From contig JARWKL010000006.1 in the NCBI GenBank assembly GCA_029961685.1, forward strand, positions 4,960,001 through 5,024,000: a stretch of 64,000 bases of DNA, in the 5' to 3' direction. A model generated the notes under the pieces. That model did not search any database. It had not been told where the DNA came from and saw only the letters and a list, made by a program, of their open reading frames with translations. The stretch comes from Aristolochia californica (Eukaryota; Streptophyta; Magnoliopsida; Piperales; Aristolochiaceae). A program made the position numbers and the translations under genes. The first letter of the stretch is position 1, and each line of letters opens with the position of its first letter. This document shows positions 10,271 through 20,085 of this stretch, one piece after another.

Positions 10271-11697
10271 AGGGGGGTTAGTCAACAAAATGGATTTTTG
10301 AAGTTCATGTTCTTCTCCAACATGAAGATCATGTCAGTCATCTACATAAACTTCATCTTCGCCCTTGGTGTTAATGTTGATGACATCATGTGTACTGGAA
10401 AATACTTTCCAATGTTAGTGCCCCAACATGAGAAAAACAAAAAAAAAATAAGAGAATCCCTAAACTGTTACAGTATACTTAATTACAACATAATTCTTAA
10501 ACCCCAAATTAGGTAAAACAACCATTATTACTACACGAATAAGTTATTTAATGTATAATTACATATATTAATATATTTATTAATTGAATTAGATATTTTA
10601 TTATGCATTAATATGGTAATTACATGAGCCAATGAAATACGCACATGATTAATTATAAGTAATAAATAAATAATGTTATAAATAACAAAAATGAAAGTAA
10701 TACGTTTAGCTATTAATTTTATTAATAACAAATGATATACTTTAACCTAAAAATGAATGATTTAAGAGAAAAAATTGATCTAATCATAATTTTAACGCAC
10801 TATATATTTGTACATAATATATTATGTATTATTAATTAGTAATATATTGTCACAAAATTTAAAACCATTGGTTTAATTAATTATAGCAATGGGATAATTA
10901 AACCAAAATAATTTATCAAATATTTATTTTAATAATATTTTAATTATGACTATTAAATCACTATTTTAATATAGTAATTATAAAATAAATATATTAAATA
11001 AATAAAATAATTATTTTATAAATAAAAATTATAAATTAGTGATTTTTATGACGATAGTTTAATTATCGGCGAGCTAGCGGGCAACGACGACAGAGGCAGC
11101 GCTCCAACGGTATGCCGAGAGGGAGAAGAGAAGTCGGGAGGCCGAGATGCTCTGCAACAGATGCTCGACCTCCTGTGCTCTGCGATGGAGGTCGAGAGCG
11201 AGAGGAGAGGGAGGATGGCCAACGGGGGTGAGGAGAAGAGAGGGACGTCGAGAGAGAAGAGAAGTTGTCGCCGAGGGACGAAGGCCTCCCTCTCCTCTCC
11301 CTCTCGACCTCTGTCGCTGAGCCTCTCGGCCTCCCGTACTCTGCGACGGAGATCGGGAGGAAGAGGCCGTAGAGAGGGAGACCGGAGAGGGACGATGGAG
11401 ACGAGAGAGGGAGCAAAGAGCTCAGGGTTTAGGGAGACGAGAGAGGGGGTGCGGGAACAAAATGAGCAAATTGCGTGAGAGGGTGTGCGACAGAGAGAGG
11501 GGTGCACTCGTTTCATGTACATGAATGCCAAAATTGAGCGGAAAACACTTTCCGTCGTTTACGCTTTGGACATGATCTCTTGAGTCATGTTAGTCATGTA
11601 CATGACTTGAAGTCTGGCTCTCCCCTAACGACCTCAGGACATGAACTGAGTAATGTAATTGAAGTTCATGTCCTGAGTCAAGTTGACTAACCCCCCT
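10271..11697 (+). mobile_element. 1.43-kb non-autonomous PIF/Harbinger element nested in the host element
   Basis: Perfect 3-bp duplicates TAA flank it at 10268-10270 and 11698-11700. Both ends read AGGGGGGTTAGTCAAC inward, a 16-bp perfect inverted repeat including the terminal A/T pair. The left 0.75 kb is the family's AT-rich long arm. The right part is a GC-rich core with CT tracts (11060-11520) and a subterminal block containing TCATGTCCTGAG. It has no transposase. Open frames in the core are by-products of the skewed CT/GA composition. Confidence 0.85.
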
Positions 11698-11759
11698 TAA
11701 GATAAATCCGAAAATCATCTCCACGGTTTAAGTTCGGGAATCTGGTTTCCACAGCATAT

Positions 11760-12240
11760 TACGAATCGAACCCTCGTCGTTTTTTCTTTTTCTTTTTTGT
11801 TTCTCTCCCTCTCTTGGTCTCCTCCGTCTCTCATCATTTCTTCCTCCTCAAAAATTTTCTTCACTCCCTCTGTAGCCATCTTTGTTCTCCCTGCTCCCTC
11901 TCGCTTCTCCTTCTCTTTTGGCCTCCCTTTCCCTTCTCCCTCTCGCTATGAACATCCTCTTGGCCTCCTCTCTCTCCCTCGCACTCGCTCTCCCTTTCGG
12001 CCTCTCGCTCGCTTCTCCCTCACTCCTATCCCTCTCGGCCTCCCACTCCCTTCTCCCTGTCACTACTCTCTTTTACTCCAAAATACCTCCCAATTTCGTT
12101 TGATTTTCTCCATTTTGATTTAGATTTTATTTGATTTTTGACATTTTGGCATCGATTTCTTCTATTCTACTTTGATTTTCCCATTCGACTTTGATTTCAC
12201 CCTTCGGCTTTGGTTTTCCCCAAATTTCAAAAGGTAAGCC
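11760..12240 (+). promoter_or_regulatory. CT-rich leader region of the host Harbinger element
   Basis: Long pyrimidine tracts on the plus strand precede the element's genes, and the tract ends in CCAAATTTCAAAAG followed by GTAAGCC, a good splice donor. This fits a 5' UTR whose intron begins near 12233. Function as promoter and UTR is inferred from position and from conservation with 5390-5860. Confidence 0.5.
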
Positions 12241-12296
12241 TAAACCCTATTTTTTCCAATTAATTTAGTGATGTATTTGATTTAATTTTAATTTAT

Positions 12297-12640
12297 GTGC
12301 ATAATTTGGGGATTTAGGGTTAGGGTTTATGGTATTTATGGTTCAATTTCATCTTTATAGGGTTTAATTTGGGGATTATGGTTAGGGTTTAATGCTTGGT
12401 ATTTAAGGGTTTAGGGTTTTAAAAAATAAGGTTCTTGATTTTGGGGTTTAGCATTTTTTGGGTTTGGGTTTAGGGTATTTAAAGGGATTAGGGTTTATTC
12501 TTGGGGTTTAGGGTTAAAAAAAATAGGGTTCTCGGTTTTGGGGCGATAGGTTTTAAGGTTCTCAGTTTTGGGGCGATAGGTTTTAGGGTTTTTAGGGTTT
12601 AAGGTTTAGGGTAATTTTTTTAGGGTTTAGGGTTTGTGAT
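12297..12640 (+). repeat. Telomere-like TTTAGGG/GGGTTTA-rich segment in the leader intron
   Basis: The segment is packed with TTTAGGG, GGGTTTAGGG and degenerate variants. It also contains a tandem pair of a roughly 31-bp unit holding TTTTGGGGCGATAGG (about 12528-12590). It reads like plant telomeric repeat that has decayed. A shorter version is present at 5940-6065 in the 4.5-kb relative. Confidence 0.75.
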
Positions 12641-13096
12641 GTTTAGTCCAGTTCAAACAAGGCTGAGTCACCTACAGAGGCGTCCATTAGCCAACGACAC
12701 CCGACCCCTCTCACTGACGAGGTACAGTTCGCAGTGACTACAAAGTCATATGGGGCTCTACCAAGGATTTTCGGTGAATTTGGACTTGATGTGTGTGTGT
12801 GTGTTTGCATTGTTTAGTGCATCTGCTATGGAATGATTTTGCCATGTAGTGAGGAGATTCGGGTGTTATAAATATCCACCACATGGTGAGGAGATTCGGG
12901 TGTTATGAAGCCTAACGAGGGCGATGTCGAAAAAGATTGTGTCAATGCCCTCAGGGAAATCCTAGACCTGTCGGACGACATGAAGTATGACGCTCCTAAA
13001 TGGTTGGATACGCCAAGTAAGAAGACCATGTTAACGGCAATGACAGTGGAAGAGCGGGTCGGGTGGCTTAAATATTGTGCAAGAAAATACTTGTAA
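12641..13096 (+). pseudogene. Probable Harbinger ORF1 (Myb/SANT-like DNA-binding partner) remnant
   Basis: An ATG at 12639-12641 opens a short frame, and 12905-13096 is open for 63 codons ending DDMKYDAPKWL..MTVEERVGWLKYCARKYL. Autonomous PIF/Harbinger elements carry, next to the transposase, a Myb/SANT-like ORF1 that imports and positions the transposase. The placement (upstream, same strand) and the C-terminal flavour fit that protein, but no clear SANT helix set survives. A 31-bp direct duplication around GGTGAGGAGATTCGGGTGTT (about 12843-12910) interrupts it. Confidence 0.4.
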
Positions 13097-13381
13097 TGCG
13101 TTTTAAGTACAATATTTTCTTTGGGAAGATTGTTATGTATTAATGACGATGTTTAAATTTTAACGTTGCAAGACTTATCAGTATGGTCAATATTTTTATT
13201 TTTTATGATTTTTGTGTTAATATATTATGTGGATGAATATGGTGGATGAGTATGGATGTGGTCAATTAAAGATTTTCATGGCTATGAATATGATTGTTGA
13301 GTATGGATGAATAGGTTATGATTGAAGATTGATGTTTATTTTTGTTTATGACTTTTAGGAAGATTAAATTTTCAAATTTCC

Positions 13382-14610
13382 ATGGCTACTATGACAAACG
13401 AAAAAAGGTTACAACTTTTGTTGGATTGACATGTATTATTGTTGTCATAGGAGGATACTATCTATGCCATTGCGATAAACGTCTACCACGTTCTTGTGGG
13501 GTTAATGGTTCATTGTCTTTGCAAAAGGCACTAGACAAATCACCTATAAAATTTTGAAAAGTTTATTGGATGAATCAAATTGTATTTCACAAATTAGCAG
13601 AGATAAGTAATAACAAAGGGTTTTTATTAGCCACAAAGACCATCTCAGTGGAAGAATAACTTGCCTATTTCCTTCTAACTGTTGGTCAACAACAATCCTA
13701 TAGTGTCACGACAAAGATGTTTGATAGATCGAACTGGACCATAAGTAGGTATTTCAACAAGGTGTTGGATGCTATTCTCAAACTTCACTATGATTACATC
13801 AAACGGCCTTCGGAACACACACACTCGAAGATTTTAAACAATTCAATGTTTTATTCATAATTCAAGGTAACATCACTTGCCCTCTAACTAAACAAATTTA
13901 GATTACTATACAAAGTTAGTCAATATTAATTGAAATTATATAATTAGGATTGTATTGGGACTATTGATGAAACTCATATCAAAGCGAGCATCCCACTTGA
14001 AGAACAACAAAGGTTTTGGAACAGAAAGGGCTATCTCTCACAAAATGTGATGACAACATGTACATTTGATATGCAATTCACTTATGTACTTGCTGGATGG
14101 GAGGGATCAGCAGCTGATTCCTGTGTACTGAAGGGCGTATTGACTCGCCTAGATAAAATATTTGTACCTGAAGGTAAATAATATATTTTTATACAGTAAT
14201 CTTTTATCTATTTTATGTTAATTTATTTTATGTAAAATATAATTTCTATTGTAGGTAAATATTATCTAGTCGATGCTGGTTATGCAAATCTTCCAGGATT
14301 TTTGGCTCCATATTGAAGAACTCGGTATCAACTGCAAGAATTTGGAGATAATATTCCTAGGAATGAAAAAGAATTATTCAACAGAAGGCACTCATATTTG
14401 CAGAATACTATTGAGAGAACTTTTGGTGCTTTAAAAGCTCGATTTCAAATGTTGAAAGGTGCTCCTCCGTTTTATTTTAAGATGCAGACAAAAATTGTAA
14501 TTGCTTGTTGCATATTGCACAATTATATACGTGGAGAGGATTATAATGATATATTTGAATTGGAAGATGATGATTCAGATGATTTGGAGGAGGTGATGGG
14601 GTCCAATTAG
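13382..14610 (+). pseudogene. PIF/Harbinger DDE transposase (HARBI1/ALP1 family), decayed
   Basis: The likely start is MATMTNEKRLQLLLD at 13382, followed by frame breaks up to about 13690. The core can be followed over two clean introns (13867-13947 and 14174-14254, each 81 bp, GT..AG). Seen in order: SNWTISRYFNKVLDAI; DCIGTIDETHI (first D); VDAGYANLPGF (second D); NTIERTFGALKARF (E); and CCILHNYI near the end. All three acidic residues remain. A TGA stop falls in the box after GFLAPY, where an Arg (CGA) is usual, so a single C-to-T change explains it. Another stop lies just before the first intron. The frame ends with an acidic tail at 14610. Confidence 0.85.
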
Positions 14611-14929
14611 GTGCAATAGATGATAGAGACAACGATGATAGTGATGGTCTCGGGAAAGAAGATACCCAATCAACAAACTTTCGGAGGTAGCGTGCATTAG
14701 AATCCACAAGAGCCGCACAATTTCGAAATGACTTAGCGACTTGCATGTGGAATGATAAATGATGATTGTATCTTATTGTTTTTTAATGTGTTGTTCTTAT
14801 GTACTAAACTTGTAATTTGATGATTTTAATACTAAAGGCACGAACTCATTATTAGAATAATATTTCTTAGGTTATTAATGAAGTTGTATATTTATTTATA
14901 TATTATTTTTATTACATTTTATTACTATA

Positions 14930-15737
14930 TTAAACTAGATATTTAAGTCTGGTAAATAATATATAATTACAATATACATTTGATGAATTAATTTTTTTCA
15001 ATGTTGTGGAAATATATTATTAATTAATACCAAGTAAAAAGGCTTATTAATAAAATAATTCTTTATTTATTCATTATATTTATTTTTTAATTATTATATT
15101 ATATTAGTGATTTAATAGTGGTAATTAATATATTGTTAAATTAAGCTTTCGATCAATTATTTTGGTTTAATTAACCCTTTTTTATTTAATAAAATCAATG
15201 GTTTTAAATTTAATTAAAAAATATTATTAATTAGTAATATGTACAAATATATAGTGTGTTAAAGTTATGATTAGATCAAATTTTCTTATTAAATCCTTCA
15301 TTTTTAGGTTAAATTATATCATATGTTATTATTAAATTAATAACTAAACTTATTACATTCGTTTCTGTTATTTATAATGTTATTTATTTATTTTTTATAA
15401 TTAATCATGAGCGCATTTCATTGGCTCACTTAATTATTGTATTGATATACAATAAAATGCAATCATTAAATAATATAATATATAATTCAATTAATTAGTA
15501 TTTTAATATATTTTAATTATACATTAAATTACTTATTCGTGTAGTAATAATGCATGTTTTACGTAATTTGTGCATTAAGGATTATGTTTTAATTAAGAAT
15601 ATTGTTAGGTTTAGGGATTCTCTTGTTTTTTATATTTTTCTCATGTTGGGGTTCTAACACTGGAAACGAATTTGAATCAGGAGATGAAGATGAATTTCAA
15701 ATTTTCGTTTTGTTGACTAACCCCCCCCCCCCCCCCT
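14930..15737. repeat. Right long inverted repeat of the host Harbinger element
   Basis: This arm is the inverse of 5045-5136 plus 9637-10190 and is closely similar to 10271-11050 in inverse orientation and to 4300-5041 in direct orientation. Shared landmarks are TTATTCGTGTAGTAAT, GATTCTCTTG, TTTTTCTCATGTTGGGG and GTTGACTAACC. It ends in 17 C. Confidence 0.8.
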
Positions 15738-15740
15738 AAG

Positions 15741-16231
15741 TGATTGATTGGGCTCTAATTGTCTATAAGTACATCCCAAAGGTAGAACACTCCTCTTCGA
15801 TTTTTTTAATTTTTTTATGAACAACCAAGGTACACCTTTCTTTCTCAAAAAAAAAGATTTTTAAAATACATTTCTCTTAAATGTCATAATTTAATTTTGA
15901 CTATAATATTATAAAAATCCACTTGCTAACTGACCAGGTGAGGGGATGGTCTGATTCAAAACTGCCAATTGGAAGAACCTTTCTTTCTCAACATCATTAA
16001 TATTGGAAGAACCTTTCTTTCTCAATTTTTGTTTTAAAAAGAGGGAGGGAGAGCTTCCCCCTCATGTTATTATTTTTGTTAAATGAAAACAAGAGGATAA
16101 TGATGGTAGCCCCCGTCCCCCTCTTTCCTCTCTCTCTATTTATACAAAATAATAGCAACATGAAGAGGGGAAGGGAGCCACCGACCCAAAAGTAGTTCTA
16201 CAATAGCATAGACTATTGGTCTCAAGATCCA
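15741..16231. other. Spacer with a small foldback
   Basis: No gene is visible. A direct repeat around GGAAGAACCTTTCTTTCTCA (15972 and 16004) and a foldback are present. The foldback pairs GAGCTTCCCCCTCATGTTATT (about 16051) with an inverted copy near 16178 around a CT-rich loop. Confidence 0.5.
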
Positions 16232-17213
16232 TGTTAAGATAATTTTGATGATAACAAATACTTAAGTAACTAATTATGTACACTAAGAATATTTTGTAGC
16301 TCGAAAAGCCTCCAAAAGAAATTTTTGCCTACCTATTCATTCAATCAACAAAGGATTGACTAAATAAATAAAAAATTATGCTAGAAGTTATACATTTGGA
16401 CGACCAAACAAGCAAGATGAGTGAATGCATGAAGAAAAGAAACATTGCAAAAGGATGACTGACCAAATTTCTCCCCTTCGACCGCCTCGAAGAAATCAAA
16501 GACATAATTTATGCAGGTTGACCAATTAAATCAAGATCCATCGAATTGCGAGAGAGAAAAATGTTTCTATTTGGGGTAATTCACCCAAATGACCAATCAA
16601 CCAATTTAAATGAAGTCGAACGCTCTAATGAGAAGAAAGAGGCGTCAAATGAAGATTGACCGTTGCCTGACCCTAAGTTGTCTTAATGACGCGTTCTAGA
16701 AAAGTTGTAGAACAAGATTAAAGGCTTCTATTTGGTCATGATAGGTTTCCAAAAAAAATTAAGTGACCTATCTATGTCATTAATAGCTCATTAAATGTTG
16801 GAAGACATCTTAAAGTGGCATTAAGGTAAATACTTTCCCCACGTCAAGGAGGTGGCACAAAGTGGAATCTAATGATCTTCACAATAGGATGACACAAAGG
16901 TGTAATTAAAGAAGATGATGTATGTTTATTTATGTCTTTTTCTTCAGAGAGCTTGTAGCCTTAAGGGCATTGTAATCATTTTAAATTTTCTTCATAAACT
17001 ATAAATAGAAGCTCAAGACAAGGGGTAGATCATTAAGTCTCCCCTCTTCTCTTTCAAATTCGTCTTTAGACTTTTCTCAAAGTTCCTCTTTTTCTCCTCT
17101 CCTTAGTCGTTTCTCTCTCTCCTATCTTCTCTCTTCCTTCTTCCTCTACTTCTACTTCTCCTTTCACTTATGCTCCTGGTCAAGGACCTTATCGTGGGAT
17201 CCTAAATCCAACA
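16232..17213 (+). repeat. Probable 5' LTR of a degenerate LTR retrotransposon
   Basis: The segment starts TGTTAAGATAA and ends CCAACA, immediately followed by a primer-binding-site-like sequence. The beginning (TTTTGATGATAACAAAT) matches the style of the LTR that starts at 20086. No matching second copy of the whole segment exists in the window, so the assignment rests on the termini and the adjacent primer site. Confidence 0.45.
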
Positions 17214-17232
17214 TGGTATATCAAAGCAATGG
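17214..17232 (+). other. Primer-binding-site-like sequence
   Basis: TGGTATATCAAAGCAATGG resembles the initiator-Met tRNA 3' end complement TGGTATCAGAGC used by plant LTR elements, with a two-base insertion. An intact version occurs at 62797 in another element, and both are followed by ATTTAGGATCCC. Confidence 0.5.
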
Positions 17233-18690
17233 ATTTAGGATCCCGACATTAATGTGGTTATTAAGCAAGTTTTATCAAGCTTCATGCATTGTTGTTGTGA
17301 AGCAAAAACTCAGTAAGCAAGATAAGTTTTTTTTCTTCTACCTTTCATGAGATGATTTTGATAATGTCTTGATCTCAGAAAGAAGTTTACTGGTTGATAA
17401 GTGTTCTCTTGATAAAAAAAAAGTGTTCCATCTCATACAAGATTTTTTATGCTCGGTTTATTTTGAATCATGAACGAGAATTTTAAATGCGAGATTTAAG
17501 CATATGTTGGATTATCATATGTTTGATTTTCTCTCCTAGAAAAAATATGTTGGATGAAGGTTTTCTCATCCTCTTTCTATATATGTGGATTATCATGATC
17601 AAAGCATGATTAAATTCATTCAAGACTGGTTTATGTTTATGTTTGTATGTTTACTCTCTAAAAAGAGTTTGATGAAGGTTGTTTTCTTTTTACCGAGAGG
17701 ATGATTTTTTTTTTTGAAAAGGTGTTGGTCCTTTGCATGATTTTTGACCTTCCATTGGTTGTGTTATCCTCTGGATTATCTAAACTAAAAAATCAAGGAT
17801 AAAAGGTAAGATCAAGCTATTATTTAAATCACAAAGTTGGCGCACTTTGCATAGAAAGAAAGTTTCCTTCTTCTAGAGCCTGCCAAGAAGAAAGTTGGAG
17901 GAAAGAAAGCATTGTGATTTATCTTTTTAAAGGTTCCCTATATTAGATTATTCTATGGAATTTATTTCTTACATCATTTAGGAAATAAAGAAGTCAAAGA
18001 TTGTGATCTTATTTTGATAGTTGGCGCAAGTGACATAGAAGGAAAATTTGCTTCTTTAATAAGATCCTCTATGTTGTCCAAGATCCCTTGAGATTTCACT
18101 TGACTTTATAATTCTTTCTTAATTGAGAAAGATTTAGAATCAATTTTATATGATTTGGATTAGCTTGTGGACTCAAAATATCCTTGATTACATGCATGAT
18201 TAAGGGCATGGTTTGGTTTGGCTTAGTGTGAATTGTTGATTGACTCTCACTTTGGCTTGCTTGGTTTCCTCTCTTCTATTATTGGTTGGTGGTATAGTGC
18301 ATTGAATATTCATTAGTGATGGTTGAAGAATATATGAAACAAACAGATAAAAGAGGAAAGCCATGGGAGTGAAATGAAAACCAAAAGATCACTTGTTAGC
18401 CACTCTGCATAGGGCTTTGTTCGGTCAATGCATAGTAATTGATCAATCAGCTTTAGCAACTGATCATCAAATAGAATGACCGATCCTTCACGGTGCCAAA
18501 TGAGAAGTTGAAGATTTTTAAGTGAGGTTTCACTTCATTTTCCCATTTCAAGCTCTTCCACTGCTATTGCAACTTCTCAGCCATCCAAACTTTTTCCCCT
18601 TTGATTTGGTTCCATTTTATCGATTTCCAACCCCCAAAATCGAAAAAGGGATACTTTTTCCTCAACCAAAGGCTCCTCTAGTCAAAATTC
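17233..18690 (+). other. Non-coding internal region of the decayed LTR element
   Basis: No reading frame of note is present. The sequence is T-rich and contains long runs of ordinary AT-rich DNA and several TTGGCGCA.. phrases (17838, 18022). The stretch 18520-18690 reads like a leader for the ORF that follows. Confidence 0.4.
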
Positions 18691-18691
18691 A

Positions 18692-19740
18692 GATGGTTAG
18701 AACCAAATTCATGGGAAAGAAGAATACTTCCTCCAAGGACACTAATGTTTGTGAAGAAATGCCCAATTGGAGAGAGAAATTCTAAACAAGATTACAACGG
18801 GGTAAGTATTTCAAGAGCTTCATCTCGAAGAGTGTAGTTGAGCCTAGCAAAGTTGACATTGGATTTTCTAAGAGACAAATCAATGAATTTGATAGAATTT
18901 TTAGGCCGGACCTGTAGTGTGTGAGGAGGCCATTTACCCACTTTTGCATAAACCTTGAGGTAGAAGAGGTGACCCCATGTACCATGAGGCTCACTACCTA
19001 TGTGAAGAATGCAACAATTTCAATTGAGTCTAGTGACCTCAACACAATCCTTGGAACAACATCTTTGGGGATACCAAAATATGTCAAAGAAAACTAACCT
19101 ATGGACCTCCATAGAGATTGCCCTCAAAACATACAAGATGTCATCTTGCTCACCTTCAGCCAAACTACGGATAGCTCCTATGAAATAAAGATCAAAAACC
19201 TTAGTAAAGAGCAATGGGTATTCATAGAAATCATTACCCATATCCTCAACCCAAGGGTACCTTCTCAAGACTCGCCACGATCGATATCTTCTAGAAGTGG
19301 GCACTCACACAAAAGATAGACTTGAACTCAAGCTCATGAGTAGACGGTCTACCATTTGTTTAGCAAACCACCACCATCCTCCGCTACTTTGGAGTAGACC
19401 TCACCGACGAGGAAAGTGTCAATTTGACAAAGAAGATGTCAATCAATGAGACCAAGTTAGGCAAATTTGGCTTCACCAAATGGAGGGGCCAATGGGTTAG
19501 GAAGGAAACAATTGGAAAGGAGGCACCTCAGTATGTTGGTTCAAAAGATGAATTGAGCCTGGATCCGTCTCAATTGGAATAGTATGAATTTGTGGAGAGG
19601 AAGCTGGTTGAAGGTACATCCTCATCATCAGACCGATTTCAATAGCTTGAGGAGGTGATCGATGAATAGAAAGCGACCCAAGCCGTGTAGTGGATACACA
19701 AGAAGAGCTCAAGATGGGTCAGAATAAAATCAAAGAGGGA
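18692..19740 (+). pseudogene. Decayed plant-transposon-protein ORF of an LTR retrotransposon
   Basis: The frame starts MVRTKFMGKKNTSSKD and stops after 31 codons. A shifted frame continues GKYFKSFISKSVVEPSK, then after a stop FTHFCINLEVEE, LTTYVKNATISIESSDLN and ILGTTSLGIPKYVKEN. This order (F..NLE.., LT.YV+......S...LN.ILG) is that of the 'putative plant transposon protein' domain found in many non-autonomous plant LTR elements. Several in-frame stops follow. Family identification is from the motif pattern only. Confidence 0.5.
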
Positions 19741-19967
19741 TAGTTGAGGATCCAATCTATTGCAACTCAATTGCTCTGTTCCACTGGCGCCGCTTCAATC
19801 CTAGGATGCCAGACCTTCCTTTTGACCGAGCAAACACTCCCTTATTTATTTTTTGTATTTACATTTGAAAACATGTAAATATGCTATGTAAATGTTTTGA
19901 TCATATCAAAGGCCATTGAGCCACCTTTTATCTATATAATTTCAATTGTAATATCTTTTTGAGTATG

Positions 19968-20085
19968 ACAAAAAGGGGGAGTTATTTCCTAAATTTAAAA
20001 ACATACTAAGCTCCTAATCATACTAATGATTTAATTTTAGTTCTTTTAAATTAGTTTTTGTCATCATAAAAAAAAAGAGAGAGAT
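19968..20085 (+). other. Polypurine-tract-like sequence before the 3' LTR
   Basis: GACAAAAAGGGGGAG at 19968-19982 and the purine run ending AGAGAGAGAT at 20085 are typical of the region just before the 3' LTR in SIRE-like plant retrotransposons. The LTR begins right after it with TGTTGACT. Confidence 0.5.

Larger units (their letters stand above)
5045..15737 (+). mobile_element. PIF/Harbinger DNA transposon (host element), interrupted by two nested relatives
   Basis: The left end at 5045 (AAGGGGGTTAGTCAAC, a worn AGGGGGG form) is preceded by TAA. The right end (GTTGACTAA plus a C tract) is followed by TAA at 15738-15740, fitting the 3-bp TWA target site of this superfamily. The left inverted repeat runs 5045-5136, is broken by the 4.5-kb insertion, and resumes at 9637-10190. 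Its partner is about 14930-15737, so the terminal inverted repeats are roughly 650-800 bp, unusually long. Without the two insertions the element is about 4.77 kb. In order it carries a CT-rich leader, a telomere-like leader intron, an ORF1 remnant and a transposase remnant, all on the plus strand. Its catalytic exons contain a stop and frameshifts, so this copy is not autonomous. Confidence 0.85.

Noticed and set aside
11046..12123. Frames of up to 161 codons in the 1.43-kb element and the CT-rich leader
   Set aside because: Low-complexity composition, open on both strands at once, no conservation with the sister copy.
14477..14746. 89-codon minus-strand frame over the transposase end
   Set aside because: It is the opposite-strand shadow of the conserved ERTFGALK to acidic-tail region.
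18782..19712. Three minus-strand frames of 70-94 codons
   Set aside because: The plus strand carries the recognisable plant-transposon-protein pattern, so these are shadows.
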